Shown in pieces: positions 43,944 through 53,382 of a stretch of 64,000 nucleotides of DNA. The position numbers and the translations under genes were made by a program. Numbering within the stretch: the stretch's first letter is position 1; the number at the start of each line of letters is the position of its first letter. Below the pieces are notes generated by a model, which was not told the DNA's origin, searched no databases, and was given only the letters and a program-made list of their open reading frames with translations. This DNA is from Cyclobacteriaceae bacterium (lineage in GTDB: Bacteria; Bacteroidota; Bacteroidia; Cytophagales; Cyclobacteriaceae): contig JAHBUE010000001.1 in NCBI GenBank assembly GCA_019638235.1, forward strand, positions 1,164,492-1,228,491. Reading direction: 5' to 3'.

Positions 43944-46115
43944 ATGCAAAAATTAAAATTCTTATCCATTTCCTGTATTGTTATGCTTTGGTTTGCCTCC
44001 TGTACACCTTCAGAAAAACAGGCATCTCTGCCTGATGTTGAAGCCCCTGTTGCCAACATTGAACCGTATGAAATTGTAAGTAAACATGGTCATACGCGTG
44101 TTGACAATTATTACTGGTTGAAAAACCGGGAAGATTCGACCGTGATTGACTACCTGACAGCCGAAAACAACTACTTAGACACGATGATGGCGCACACCAA
44201 CGATTTCCAGGAAGCGTTGTTTGAAGAAATGCGCGGGCGTATCAAAGAAGATGACTCATCTGTTCCGTACAAACTTGACGACTATTATTACTACACCCGT
44301 TTTGTAACAGGCGGTGAATACGCAATATACTGTCGCAAAAAAGGCTCGCTTGATGCCCCCGAAGAAATTGTAGTTGATGGGAACGAATTGGGTAAAGGCC
44401 AATCGTTCCTCAGTTTTGGTACATCAATCAGTCCCGACCATAAATTGGTAGCCATAATCATGGACACCGTAGGCAGGAATTTCTATACCGTAAAATTCAA
44501 AGACCTCACCACCGGCAAGATGCTTGAGGATGTTATCCCCAACACACGGGGCGGCTATCAATGGACAAACGACAACAAATCGTTGTTTTATGCTGTGCCG
44601 CATCAGTCAACGCTCCGCAATTACCTTATCAAGCACCACGCTCTCTCTACTCCCGCTTCTTCCGACCCTGTTATTTATGAAGAGAAAGATGAAACCTTGG
44701 CCGTTTACTTAGGGAAAACCAAATCCAAAAAATATATTATCCTTAACTCCGGTCGTACGGATGCAAACTTTGTTCAATACATTGATGCCGATAAGCCTGG
44801 AAAACCTGTATTGATAGAACCGTTGAAAGACAATGTAGAATATTCCGTTAACCACGCAGGCGGAGATATTTTCTATATCCGCACAAACCTCAATGCCAAA
44901 AATTACCGGTTGATTGAAACTCCTGTTTCATCGCCCGGCTCGGCAAACTGGAAAGATGTAATCCCTCATCGTGAAGATATATTCCTTGAAGATGTTGATT
45001 ACTTTAAAGATTATATGGCGATTGAAGAAATGAGTGCCGGGCTTACTACCATTCGCATAATAAAACGTGCGGATAATTCAGAACACAGTATCAACTTTGG
45101 CGAACCGGCTTACACGGCAGGCATTGGCTACAATCCTGATTTCAACACCAACATATTGCGCTACGGCTACCAGTCTATGACCACACCGGGCTCTACTTAT
45201 GACTACAACATGGAAACGCGCGATAAGGAATTGAAAAAGGAACAGGAAGTGTTGGGCGGTTTTGATAAAAATAATTACACCACCGAACGTGTAATGGTAA
45301 AAGCCCGTGATGGCAAAGAAGTGCCCATGTCGATTGTGTATCGTAACGATATGTTCAAAAAAGACGGAACCGGGCCGGGCTGGCTTTACAGCTATGGGTC
45401 ATACGGTTCGTCCGTGTATCCCACGTTTAGCACTGCACGGTTGAGCTTACTCGACCGAGGATTTATTTATGCCATTGCCCACATTAGGGGCGGACAGGAA
45501 ATGGGAGGCGAATGGTATGAAGACGGAAAGATGTTGAATAAGAAAAACACCTTTACCGATTTTGTTGATTGCTCGGACTGGCTCATACAAAATAAATACA
45601 TAGCAAAAGATAAACTTTTTGCTTCAGGCGGTAGTGCAGGCGGTTTGCTGATGGGCGCGGTAGTAAACATGCGTCCTGATTTATACCGTGGGGTGATTGC
45701 CGCTGTACCTTTTGTAGATGTTGTGTCAACCATGATGGACGAAAGCATTCCGCTCACCACATTTGAATGGAAAGAGTGGGGCAACCCGAACATTCAGGAA
45801 GAGTATGAGTATATGCTTTCGTATTCGCCTTATGATAATGTTGAGAAGAAAGACTACCCGAACTTATTAGTTACCACCGGACTTCACGACTCGCAGGTGC
45901 AGTATTGGGAACCGGCCAAGTGGGTAGCCAAACTTCGGGCTATGAAAACAGACAACAACAGGCTTTACCTGTACACCAACATGGATGCCGGGCATGGCGG
46001 AGCCAGCGGAAGATTCAGAAGGTTGCGCGAAACCGCACGCGAATACACTTTCGTGTTTGACATTCTGGGCATGAAGGAAGTGATTGAAACAAAACCGAAA
46101 ATTGAGAAATTATAA
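43944..46115 (+). CDS. Oligopeptidase B-like S9A peptidase, lipoprotein
   Basis: 723 residues. The signal has lipobox MLWFASCTP (Cys about 20). A seven-bladed propeller (about 90-430) precedes the alpha/beta hydrolase domain. Catalytic Ser in FASGGSAGGLLMG (about 565), Asp in TGLHDSQVQYWEP (about 648) and His in NMDAGHGGASGRF (about 684). The features YWLKNREDSTVIDYLTAEN and the long C-terminal motif match oligopeptidase B (PtrB), which cuts after Arg/Lys in short peptides. A cell-envelope form is common in Bacteroidota. Confidence 0.92.
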   Translation: MQKLKFLSISCIVMLWFASCTPSEKQASLPDVEAPVANIEPYEIVSKHGHTRVDNYYWLKNREDSTVIDYLTAENNYLDTMMAHTNDFQEALFEEMRGRIKEDDSSVPYKLDDYYYYTRFVTGGEYAIYCRKKGSLDAPEEIVVDGNELGKGQSFLSFGTSISPDHKLVAIIMDTVGRNFYTVKFKDLTTGKMLEDVIPNTRGGYQWTNDNKSLFYAVPHQSTLRNYLIKHHALSTPASSDPVIYEEKDETLAVYLGKTKSKKYIILNSGRTDANFVQYIDADKPGKPVLIEPLKDNVEYSVNHAGGDIFYIRTNLNAKNYRLIETPVSSPGSANWKDVIPHREDIFLEDVDYFKDYMAIEEMSAGLTTIRIIKRADNSEHSINFGEPAYTAGIGYNPDFNTNILRYGYQSMTTPGSTYDYNMETRDKELKKEQEVLGGFDKNNYTTERVMVKARDGKEVPMSIVYRNDMFKKDGTGPGWLYSYGSYGSSVYPTFSTARLSLLDRGFIYAIAHIRGGQEMGGEWYEDGKMLNKKNTFTDFVDCSDWLIQNKYIAKDKLFASGGSAGGLLMGAVVNMRPDLYRGVIAAVPFVDVVSTMMDESIPLTTFEWKEWGNPNIQEEYEYMLSYSPYDNVEKKDYPNLLVTTGLHDSQVQYWEPAKWVAKLRAMKTDNNRLYLYTNMDAGHGGASGRFRRLRETAREYTFVFDILGMKEVIETKPKIEKL

Positions 46116-46134
46116 TCCTTACATCAGGCATAAT

Positions 46135-46168
46135 AAAAAAATCCCCTGTTTCGTCAGGGGATTTTTTT
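46135..46168. terminator. Bidirectional terminator
   Basis: A run of A, ATCCCCTG, loop TTTCGT, CAGGGGAT, then a run of T. It serves both the S9 peptidase gene (plus) and pyrD (minus). Confidence 0.92.
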
Positions 46169-46187
46169 ATTTAAAAACAGGTCTGGA

Positions 46188-47222
46188 TTACAATCCGGCA
46201 GCCAACGTTTTCAAAATACGTTTTACAACCCCCGGCCCTTCATACACAAAGCCGGTGTAAATTTGAATCAGATCGGCACCGGCCTTTATTTTCTCCAAAG
46301 CATCTTCAGGAGTCATAATGCCTCCCACCCCGATTATCGGGTAAGCTGAACCTAATTGTTGCCGCAGATAACGAATAACTTCAGTCGATTGCTTACGCAC
46401 GGGTTTACCGCTTAGTCCGCCCATACCTATCGCGTCAACAACTTCTTTCGGGGTCAGCAGTCCTTCACGCGATATGGTTGTGTTGGTTGCGATAATGCCA
46501 TCGGTTTTGGTTTCTTTCAAAATCTCAATTACATCATCAAGTTGTTCAACCGTAAGGTCGGGTGCAATTTTCAGCAACACAGGTTTAGGTTTCAGTTTTG
46601 ATGCAAGTTGCGACTTAACAAAACCTAATAACTTTCGCAGCGGTTCTTTTTCCTGTAAGTCGCGCAAGCCCGGTGTGTTGGGCGAACTCACGTTCACTAC
46701 AAAATAATCAACAACCGGGTAAAGCGTATCAATGCAGGCGGCATAATCATCCCATGCTTTTTCGTTTGGCGTTGCCTTATTCTTGCCAATGTTGCCGCCA
46801 ACCACAACGTTCGATTTTCTTTTTTTCAGTCTTTCAACAGCAGCTTCTGCCCCGCCATTGTTAAAACCCATTCTGTTAATTAAAGCCTTATCGGCAGGCA
46901 ACCGGAAAAGCCGGGGTTTTTCGTTGCCCGGCTGAGGCTTTGGTGTTAGCGTTCCGATTTCAATAAATCCGAAACCAAAGCAGGCCAATTCATCGATCAG
47001 TTTGGCGTCTTTATCAAAACCTGCCGCAAGACCAACGGGGTTTTTTAACCTTATTCCGAACAGCTCCCGCTCCAGGCCGGCATTCTTAAATTTGAACAAA
47101 CCGGAGAGAACCCACTTGAAACCCGGCACAGAGCACCCCCATCTCAACTGGTTAAAAACCAGGTGATGCACCTTTTCGGGGTCAATCAGGAACAGCAGAG
47201 GCCGGATAAACAGTTTATACAT
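46188..47222 (-). CDS. pyrD: Dihydroorotate dehydrogenase, quinone type (class 2)
   Basis: 344 residues. The N-terminal helix [18 protein letters not shown] marks the membrane-associated class 2. FMN-binding and active-site motifs are [43 protein letters not shown] (catalytic Ser region), [22 protein letters not shown] and [16 protein letters not shown]. It oxidises dihydroorotate to orotate in pyrimidine synthesis and passes electrons to quinone. Monocistronic. Confidence 0.97.
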   Translation of the reverse strand: MYKLFIRPLLFLIDPEKVHHLVFNQLRWGCSVPGFKWVLSGLFKFKNAGLERELFGIRLKNPVGLAAGFDKDAKLIDELACFGFGFIEIGTLTPKPQPGNEKPRLFRLPADKALINRMGFNNGGAEAAVERLKKRKSNVVVGGNIGKNKATPNEKAWDDYAACIDTLYPVVDYFVVNVSSPNTPGLRDLQEKEPLRKLLGFVKSQLASKLKPKPVLLKIAPDLTVEQLDDVIEILKETKTDGIIATNTTISREGLLTPKEVVDAIGMGGLSGKPVRKQSTEVIRYLRQQLGSAYPIIGVGGIMTPEDALEKIKAGADLIQIYTGFVYEGPGVVKRILKTLAAGL

Positions 47223-47326
47223 GGGGTAAAGATAGCGGGTTTATTATGCCAGGCGGTAGTTTACTGATTTATGCTTCATAAAAAGAAAAAAAGTGCTTAG
47301 GTTCGCAACAAATTAAACATCCTGTT

Positions 47327-47851
47327 ATGAAAAAAATATCAAGACTCTTTGTTTTCGCTTTGTTTTTATTTGCTGCCTATTCCACAACAGCTCAGGTCCG
47401 TTACGATAAAGGTAATGTTCTCGTTAACGCGGGGCTTGGCTTCGGATATTTTTATGCGGGCGGTGTACCCATCACAGCATCTGCCGAGTTTTTTATCAAT
47501 GATGCGATCAGCATCGGGCCTTACTTAGGCTTTACTTCGTACAACTACCGGTGGACTGGATACCGATACAAGTACACATTTATTGACATAGGAGCACGTG
47601 GCGCCTATCATTTCGGCAAGCATATTCCATTAAATACCGACAAACTTGATTTGTATGGTGGTGTAATTTTAGGGTACACCGTTTCAAGCTACAGCGGTGA
47701 TGGTCAGGGATTCAGTAACCCCTACGGCAGCACAGTACGTGCAGGTATTGTTGCGGGTACAAGGTGGTATTTCACTGATAAAGTCGCCATCAATGGTGAG
47801 GTTGGTTATGGATTGGCTCCGCTCTTAGTAGGCCTTACATTCAAACTTTAA
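47327..47851 (+). CDS. Small outer-membrane beta-barrel protein
   Basis: 174 residues with signal peptide (about 1-22, ending STTAQV). Strands such as VLVNAGLGFGYFYAGGVP, ISIGPYLGFTSYNYRW and LYGGVILGYTVSSYSG, and the final strand LVGLTFKL, indicate an eight-stranded barrel of the porin-family type. Function unknown. It is a stand-alone gene with its own terminator. Confidence 0.8.
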   Translation: MKKISRLFVFALFLFAAYSTTAQVRYDKGNVLVNAGLGFGYFYAGGVPITASAEFFINDAISIGPYLGFTSYNYRWTGYRYKYTFIDIGARGAYHFGKHIPLNTDKLDLYGGVILGYTVSSYSGDGQGFSNPYGSTVRAGIVAGTRWYFTDKVAINGEVGYGLAPLLVGLTFKL

Positions 47852-47871
47852 AGCAACCACATCTAAAAAAC

Positions 47872-47907
47872 AAAAAATGCTTCCCTTTCGGGGAAGCATT
47901 TTTTTTA
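47872..47907. terminator. Bidirectional terminator
   Basis: AAAAAATGCTTCCC, loop TTTC, GGGGAAGCATTTTTTT. It lies between the barrel gene and the convergent DUF4136 gene. Confidence 0.92.
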
Positions 47908-47937
47908 TCGTTCAGCTACATCATACAACTGAAACAG

Positions 47938-48504
47938 TCATGCTTTGCCTCTTTTCTGCGGTTTAACTTTTTTGTTCTTATCCGGAAATTTCCGGAACGC
48001 GCTCCGCACGGCATTGTCTAACAGGTTGCCTCCACGGGTACGGCTCACGTCCATCATGCCTTCTGCCGACCAGATCACACCTTTTTTCTGCCTATCCTCT
48101 ATCTCAAGAATTAACATTCCTTGCGTAAACTCGCGCGACCATGCCTGCCCCTGGTCTGCCGTTGATGGAGTTGTAACTACTACCTGTTGAGCCAAACGTC
48201 CTTGCTGTTGTATATCCATTTTAACTGTAGTTTCAATTACGTAACTCACGGCCATCTGTGCGGTGGAGTCGTCCATGAGTTTATATCCACGAAATTCCAA
48301 CTCGCGAATTATGGATTCGCGTATGCTTTTGTAAAACGCTTCCTTATCAACTGGTTGCTCTGAATTGCTGATTACCGACCCGCGAATCACCGTAAAGGTT
48401 TCGTAGGTTAACAGATTTATGCCGCTGGCCGTTGAGGTTTGAAACTCCTGGCCAAAGGACTGACACATCAGTATCGTAAAAAAGAATAAAAGCATGGATT
48501 TCAT
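47938..48504 (-). CDS. DUF4136-like exported protein
   Basis: 188 residues from the ATG at 48504 (MKSMLLFFFTILMCQSFGQE), a signal peptide. INLLTYETFTVIRGSV, ESIIRELEFRGYKLMDDSTAQMAVSYVIETTVKM and the C-terminal AVRSAFRKFPDKN match DUF4136, a family of small envelope proteins of unknown function. It ends with a Lys-rich tail. Monocistronic; 56 bases separate it from xerD on the same strand. Confidence 0.8.
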   Translation of the reverse strand: MKSMLLFFFTILMCQSFGQEFQTSTASGINLLTYETFTVIRGSVISNSEQPVDKEAFYKSIRESIIRELEFRGYKLMDDSTAQMAVSYVIETTVKMDIQQQGRLAQQVVVTTPSTADQGQAWSREFTQGMLILEIEDRQKKGVIWSAEGMMDVSRTRGGNLLDNAVRSAFRKFPDKNKKVKPQKRGKA

Positions 48505-48560
48505 ACTTCCAATGTACAACTAAAAAAGCGCTTTGCCAATGAGTTTTTTAGGATTGGAAA

Positions 48561-49457
48561 CTAACTCCTCGGATGAAACTCCGTAATCACCTGTCGTAGA
48601 TAATCGCGGTCGAGGTGGGTGTAAATTTCCGTTGTGGTGATGGATTCGTGCCCAAGCATTTCCTGCACGGCACGTAAATCGGCACCGCCTTCAATTAAAT
48701 GTGTGGCAAATGAGTGTCTGAACGTGTGCGGGCTAATCGTTTTCTTTAACCCGATAGCCTGCGACAATGATTTGATAATAGTAAAAACAGAAACGCGCGA
48801 AATTTTTTTTCCGAAACGATTTAAAAACACGTAACCCTCAAATCCTTTCTTTACCGGAACGTGAACGCGGATTTGATCAAGATAAATCTTCAGGTATTTC
48901 ATGGCATCACGACCTAACGGCACCAGGCGTTCTTTATTACCCTTTCCAATCACGCGAAGAAAGCCCACATCAAAATAAATGTTATTCCGTTTCAGTTCTA
49001 CCAATTCCGAAACGCGCAGGCCGGAACTGTACAATACTTCAAGCATGGCACGGTTACGGCTCCCTTCAGGGGTTGAGAGGTCAATCGCTTCAAGAAGTTT
49101 TACAATTTCTTCATAATTGAGTGTGTCCGGTAGCTTGCGCCCTATCTTTGGGCCTTCCAATAATTCAGTAGGGTCTTTCTCAATCAATTCTTCAAACATC
49201 AGGTATTTATAAAAACCCTTAATGCCCGAAAGTATACGCGCCTGGCTGTAAGCGCTCATGCCCAACTCGTTTATATAATGCAAAAACAATTGCAGTTGCT
49301 TTACGGTGAGGGTCAGAGGCGTGGCCTTTACCTTCTTTAATTCAATAAACCGTTTGAGTAACTCCACATCATGCACATACGCTGCAATGGAGTTATCCGA
49401 AAGCGACCGCTCCAATTTCAGGTAATGCGCAAAGTGTTTAATGTGCAAATCCCACAT
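48561..49457 (-). CDS. xerD: Tyrosine recombinase XerD
   Basis: 298 residues from the ATG at 49457 (MWDLHIKHFAHYLKLERSLS); a TTG at 49469 is in frame. The N-terminal SAM-like core-binding domain (about 1-95) precedes the catalytic domain: Arg in LYSSGLRVSELVEL, Lys in VIGKGNKERLVPL, HTFRHSFATHLIEGG (His-x-x-Arg), GHESITTTEIYTHL (His and Tyr nucleophile). Size and motifs match the chromosome dimer-resolving Xer enzymes, not an element integrase. It is divergent from aroQ, an arrangement I recall as common in the phylum. Confidence 0.93.
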   Translation of the reverse strand: MWDLHIKHFAHYLKLERSLSDNSIAAYVHDVELLKRFIELKKVKATPLTLTVKQLQLFLHYINELGMSAYSQARILSGIKGFYKYLMFEELIEKDPTELLEGPKIGRKLPDTLNYEEIVKLLEAIDLSTPEGSRNRAMLEVLYSSGLRVSELVELKRNNIYFDVGFLRVIGKGNKERLVPLGRDAMKYLKIYLDQIRVHVPVKKGFEGYVFLNRFGKKISRVSVFTIIKSLSQAIGLKKTISPHTFRHSFATHLIEGGADLRAVQEMLGHESITTTEIYTHLDRDYLRQVITEFHPRS

Positions 49458-49570
49458 AGCCGGGGCCAAAGTTCATAGTTTAACCGTTAAAATCAACTAT
49501 TGGCAAGTAATGGCGGTCATTATTCATTATGATTTTAATTGACAATTCGTACTAACTAAATCACTATAAA

Positions 49571-49654
49571 GCATCTCTAAAAACTCCTTGTACCCTTCTC
49601 ATGTAGGAGAAGGGCAGGGGTTGAGGTTATTAAAGGTAAGGTTTTTAGAGATGC
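49571..49654. repeat. 84-bp MITE-like palindrome
   Basis: GCATCTCTAAAAAC (49571-49584) and GTTTTTAGAGATGC (49641-49654) are perfect 14-bp inverted ends. They enclose an 8-bp hairpin CCCTTCTC/GAGAAGGG. A related half, GCACCTCTAAAAACTCC, lies at 18583-18599 in front of the DUF4442 gene. Confidence 0.7.
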
Positions 49655-49699
49655 CTTACATAACTTGATTATCGACTACCGGTACGGTATCTTTCGGAT

Positions 49700-50125
49700 A
49701 TGAAAATTCAGATTATCAACGGCCCCAATTTAAACCTCCTGGGTGTGCGGGAAGAAGACATTTACGGGAGCCGCGACTTTGAAAATTACTTGGAAGAGTT
49801 AAAGCACCGGTTTCCGCAAGCCGAACTGCACTACTACCAATCAAATGTAGAGGGTGAATTGATTAATAAAATTCACGAAACAGGCTTTTCGTTTAATGCC
49901 ATTATACTTAATGCCGGGGCCTACACCCATACGTCCGTTGCTCTGCACGATGCTATTGCTGCCATTAAAACCCCGGTGATAGAAGTGCATATTTCAAATA
50001 TTTATGCCCGCGAGGAGTTCAGGCATACCAGTTTAATAACCTCGAAGTGCGCAGGGTTGATTGCCGGTTTTGGGTTGAACAGTTACGACCTCGCTATCGG
50101 CTATGTTCTGAAATCCGAAATCTAA
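49700..50125 (+). CDS. aroQ: 3-dehydroquinate dehydratase, type II
   Basis: 141 residues. Motifs: IQIINGPNLNLLGVRE, the flexible lid with YGSRDFENYLEEL, YYQSNVEGELINKIHE (Asn and Glu), LNAGAYTHTSVALHDAI (Tyr/His region) and EVHISNIYAREEFRHTSL. The enzyme is a dodecamer that forms 3-dehydroshikimate in aromatic amino acid synthesis. It is shortly followed by marC and rnhA. Confidence 0.97.
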   Translation: MKIQIINGPNLNLLGVREEDIYGSRDFENYLEELKHRFPQAELHYYQSNVEGELINKIHETGFSFNAIILNAGAYTHTSVALHDAIAAIKTPVIEVHISNIYAREEFRHTSLITSKCAGLIAGFGLNSYDLAIGYVLKSEI

Positions 50126-50173
50126 AGTCCGGTTTTTTTCTTTTAGCTTTGCCTGTATCTTCATTTCATACCT

Positions 50174-50743
50174 ATGGATTTTAAAGAAATCTTTTCCGTT
50201 ACCCTCATCCTGTTTTCCGTGATTGATATTATCGGGGCTATTCCGTTTATCATTGTCATAAAACAACGCGAAGGGCACATTCATGCCGAAAAAGCTACCA
50301 TTATTGCGGCTGTGCTCATGGTAGGGTTTCTTTTTCTGGGGCAATCTATACTTAAATTGTTTGGGTTAGACGTAGCCTCCTTTGCCGTTGCCGGATCGAT
50401 TGTCATATTTATTGTAGCGATGGAGATGATTCTGGGAAGGGTGTTAATAAAAGACGACCCCGATGCAAAAGGTTCAGGCTCCATTGTGCCCCTTGCCTTT
50501 CCGCTTATAGCCGGTGCCGGAACGCTCACTACCATTTTGTCGCTGCGCGCGGTGTATGAACAAACCAATATCCTGATCGGCATATTGCTCAACTTAGTGT
50601 TTGTTTACTTAGTGCTGCGGTCTTCTTCGTGGTTAGAGCGCAAGTTGGGCAAATCGGTGTTTGCTGTTTTGCGCAAGGTATTCGGGGTGATACTATTGGC
50701 CATTGCGGTGAAGATTTTTAAGGATAACGTAAGCTTTCAATGA
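50174..50743 (+). CDS. MarC-family membrane protein
   Basis: 189 residues with six membrane helices. LILFSVIDIIGAIPFIIVI, VAMEMILGRVLIKDD, SIVPLAFPLIAGAGTLTTILSL and a C-terminal helix with VFGVILLAIAVKIFKD are family landmarks. MarC function is unknown, despite the historical link to antibiotic resistance. Its last codon overlaps the rnhA start (ATGA), so the two are translationally coupled. Confidence 0.9.
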   Translation: MDFKEIFSVTLILFSVIDIIGAIPFIIVIKQREGHIHAEKATIIAAVLMVGFLFLGQSILKLFGLDVASFAVAGSIVIFIVAMEMILGRVLIKDDPDAKGSGSIVPLAFPLIAGAGTLTTILSLRAVYEQTNILIGILLNLVFVYLVLRSSSWLERKLGKSVFAVLRKVFGVILLAIAVKIFKDNVSFQ

Positions 50744-51201
50744 TCAACATCTACACCGATGGTGCAGCACAAGGAAACCCCGGGCCGGGCGGCTATGGCG
50801 TGGTGATGAAATTCAATCAACACGTTAAAGAATTCTCGGAAGGCTTTCGACTTACTACAAACAACCGCATGGAATTGCTGGCCGTAATCGTTGCGTTGGA
50901 AGCAATCAAAAAAGAAAACATACCAGTAACGGTTTACTCCGACTCAAAATATGTGGTAGAAGCTGTTGAACAAGGCTGGATATGGAATTGGGAAAAGAAG
51001 AATTTTGCAAAAAAAGCCAACGAGGACTTATGGAGGCGTTTCATTCCTTTATACCATACCTACAAGCCTAAATTCAAGTGGATAAAGGGCCATGCCGGCC
51101 ACCCTGAAAACGAACGTTGCGATGCGCTGGCCGTACAGGCAGCACAAAACGCAAGCTTGCAGGTTGATACGTGGTATGAAAATAACCGCGACCTGGCATA
51201 A
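50740..51201 (+). CDS. rnhA: Ribonuclease HI
   Basis: 153 residues. The acidic active site is visible: INIYTDGAAQGNPGPGGYG (Asp8-like), TNNRMELLAVIVALE (Glu), VYSDSKYVVEAVEQGW (Asp) and a C-terminal HAGHPENERCDALA (His and Asp). It degrades RNA in RNA-DNA hybrids. It overlaps marC by 4 bases, likely in one operon. Confidence 0.97.
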   Translation: MINIYTDGAAQGNPGPGGYGVVMKFNQHVKEFSEGFRLTTNNRMELLAVIVALEAIKKENIPVTVYSDSKYVVEAVEQGWIWNWEKKNFAKKANEDLWRRFIPLYHTYKPKFKWIKGHAGHPENERCDALAVQAAQNASLQVDTWYENNRDLA

Positions 51202-51268
51202 ACCCCTGCGAAAGTCAACTTGGCATTTCTGATTTGCTTCTTATATTGAGCCGTCAACTACGTAGTAT

Positions 51269-52162
51269 TTGGAACCTAACCTGAACTTTTCGCCCGATTC
51301 GTTGCAGGCATTGAACGTTTGCATCGCCATCATCATGTTTGGCGTTGCGCTATCCATCAAACCCGAACATTTCTACCAGTTGCGCCACCAGAAGAAAGCG
51401 CTTGCCACCGGGCTGATGGGGCAATACTTAGTGTTGCCCGTCATTACCGTGTTGCTTATTTACATCCTCAAACCAGCGCCCGGCATAGCCTTAGGCATGA
51501 CATTAGTGGCGGCCTGCCCGGGCGGCAATGTTTCCAATTTTTTCACACTGATGGCACGCGGCCATCTGGCAGTGTCGGTAACACTCTCTGCCATTTCATC
51601 GTTGCTTGCCTTTGTTTTAACACCAGCAAGTTTTTTCTTTTGGTCATCAACGGCCGGGCTTTCGTCAGTTATGCGTTCATTTGAAGTTAGTTTTTTTGAT
51701 TTGTTGCTGAACATGGTGCTTATATTATTGCTTCCGTTAGTGGCCGGTATGCTGGTGTGTAAATATTTACCTAAAATCGCTGCGCTGATTGGCAAGCCGG
51801 TGCGCATACTATCCATCATATTGCTGATCGGGTTTATAGTGGTTGCACTTTATGCCAATGCCGAACCTTTCAGTAAGTACATACTCACCATTTTTTGGCT
51901 GGTGGCGCTGCACAACGGACTGGCCTTGGCCGGAGGCTATGTACTCAGTATCGTGATGAAAAACTCCGAAGAGGTTAACCGTGCGGTAGCCATCGAAACG
52001 GGTATTCAAAATTCAGGGCTTGCCCTTGTTATTATTTTTACATTTTTCCAGGGCAACGGCTACATGGCGCTTATTGCAGCGTGGTGGGGCGTGTGGCACC
52101 TGGTAAGCGGATTTATTTTTTCCTATATAGTTCAACGAAAAAGAATTCATCAACCTGCATGA
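51269..52162 (+). CDS. Bile acid:sodium symporter family transporter
   Basis: 297 residues. The only fitting start is a TTG at 51269, as the first internal Met is inside helix 1. Helices include ALNVCIAIIMFGVALSI, LVAACPGGNVSNFFTLMA (the sodium-site crossover region of the BASS fold) and VAIETGIQNSGLALVII (second crossover). It transports an organic anion with sodium; the substrate in bacteria is usually not bile acid. Its stop overlaps the ATG of the acyltransferase gene (ATGA). Confidence 0.9.
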   Translation: MEPNLNFSPDSLQALNVCIAIIMFGVALSIKPEHFYQLRHQKKALATGLMGQYLVLPVITVLLIYILKPAPGIALGMTLVAACPGGNVSNFFTLMARGHLAVSVTLSAISSLLAFVLTPASFFFWSSTAGLSSVMRSFEVSFFDLLLNMVLILLLPLVAGMLVCKYLPKIAALIGKPVRILSIILLIGFIVVALYANAEPFSKYILTIFWLVALHNGLALAGGYVLSIVMKNSEEVNRAVAIETGIQNSGLALVIIFTFFQGNGYMALIAAWWGVWHLVSGFIFSYIVQRKRIHQPA

Positions 52163-53223
52163 CTCCTCCTCTACGCTACCGATTGTTAAAAACTTATGTA
52201 AAAACCGGGCTGAAAGTTTTTTTCAAGAAATGGCAGGCCGCCAATATTCATCATGTTCCGTTAAAAGGCCCGTTCATTTTTGTTGCTAATCATCAAAATG
52301 CTTTTTTAGATGCCCTGCTGGTAGTATGCGGCACACCACGCAATGTGTGGTTTCTGGCACGAGGCGATGTTTTTAAAACACCCTTCGCAATAAAGTTGCT
52401 CACCTTCATGCGCATCAAGCCCGTGTTTCGCTTTCGCGATGGGCACGAAGCCATGCGCAAAAACGACAGGATTATGAATGAATGTATAGACCTGTTGGCG
52501 CAAGGCAGGTGCATTTTACTTTTTGCTGAAGGCAACCACAACGAACCGTGGACAAGCCGCGAACTGCAACGGGGCTTTGCACACATAGCGCTTCAGTACA
52601 CAGAAAAAACAGGCAACGATATTACGCTTATACCTACCGGCTTTCATTATGAGAATCATCATAAATTTCGTTCGCGTGTATTGGTAAATTATGGCGAGCC
52701 GATTTCCGTAAGCAACATAACCGGACACATAACCGATGCGCGCGAAAAATTGAGCGTATTAGCCAAACACACAGGCGAAAAGTTGAGGTCGCTTATTTTA
52801 ACTGTTCCGCTTGATAGGGATTATCTGAAAAGAAAAGATTTCCTGATGGCCAACCGCGAGCGCAAAGCCGATATGGTGGAGCAACTACAAGCCGACCGCG
52901 CAATGATGGAAACATGGACTCCCGACAGCGTTGGAAAAACCAAAACAGGGAATTCTGTTTTCAGATGGTTTGACCCTCTGTTCCTTTACGGAAGGATTAC
53001 GCATATCATTCCGCATTCAATTTTGGGCTGGATCGTTAAAAACAAAATCAAAGACGATCAGTTTATCGGGTCGGTAAAAGTAGCCTTAGGTGTTTTTTTA
53101 GTTCCCATAAACTACCTGTTGCTTACAACCATATTCTACCTGGTTACCCGCGAACCGTTATGGACATTAGGATTTTTTATATCCATGCCGGTAAGTGGGT
53201 TGTATGCGTATAGCAAGGGGTAG
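52159..53223 (+). CDS. PlsC-type 1-acylglycerol-phosphate acyltransferase family protein
   Basis: 354 residues from the ATG at 52159, which overlaps the symporter stop; an upstream extension to 52081 is a frame overlap. The catalytic motif FVANHQNAFLDALL (HxxxxD, about 41-54) is followed by LFAEGNHNEP and TLIPTGFHYENHHKF. About 355 residues is longer than PlsC, with an extra C-terminal region ending in two membrane helices (INYLLLTTIFYLV, LWTLGFFISMPVSG). It acylates a lysophospholipid-type acceptor. Last gene of a plus-strand run starting with marC. Confidence 0.87.
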   Translation: MTPPLRYRLLKTYVKTGLKVFFKKWQAANIHHVPLKGPFIFVANHQNAFLDALLVVCGTPRNVWFLARGDVFKTPFAIKLLTFMRIKPVFRFRDGHEAMRKNDRIMNECIDLLAQGRCILLFAEGNHNEPWTSRELQRGFAHIALQYTEKTGNDITLIPTGFHYENHHKFRSRVLVNYGEPISVSNITGHITDAREKLSVLAKHTGEKLRSLILTVPLDRDYLKRKDFLMANRERKADMVEQLQADRAMMETWTPDSVGKTKTGNSVFRWFDPLFLYGRITHIIPHSILGWIVKNKIKDDQFIGSVKVALGVFLVPINYLLLTTIFYLVTREPLWTLGFFISMPVSGLYAYSKG

Positions 53224-53224
53224 A

Positions 53225-53263
53225 TCATTTCTCCCATTCAACCATTTCAACAGAAAATTTCGG
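53225..53263 (-). pseudogene. Scar of a saccharopine-dehydrogenase-like gene end
   Basis: The minus strand encodes PKFSVEMVEWEK then TGA, 31 of 39 bases identical to the last codons of the intact gene at 57647 (KEFSVEMVEREG). Nearly all differences are transitions at third positions, so it is a diverged coding copy, cut off after about 13 codons. Confidence 0.6.
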
Positions 53264-53319
53264 TTATAGCAGGACATTCTTCCAAGGCTGAGATACAGGC
53301 AAAATATGAAAAGGCAGCC

Positions 53320-53382
53320 CTACGAAAAAAGAATTGTTTCCTAATTAAGAAACCTCTATATTTGTCAGAGATTTGAAATAAC
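53320..53382 (+). promoter_or_regulatory. Orphan copy of the toxin-antitoxin promoter/operator
   Basis: A 63-bp sequence nearly identical to 56893-56955 (two one-base A indels). It contains TTG (53334-53336), a 20-base spacer and TATATTTG (53357-53364). The palindrome GTTTCCTAATTAAGAAAC (53336-53353) fills the spacer. No toxin gene follows; the next ORF starts 338 bases downstream. Confidence 0.85.

Noticed and set aside
48561..49457. XerD as an element-encoded integrase marking a genomic island
   Set aside because: Length, motifs and the divergent aroQ neighbour match the housekeeping recombinase; no att repeats or cargo lie nearby.
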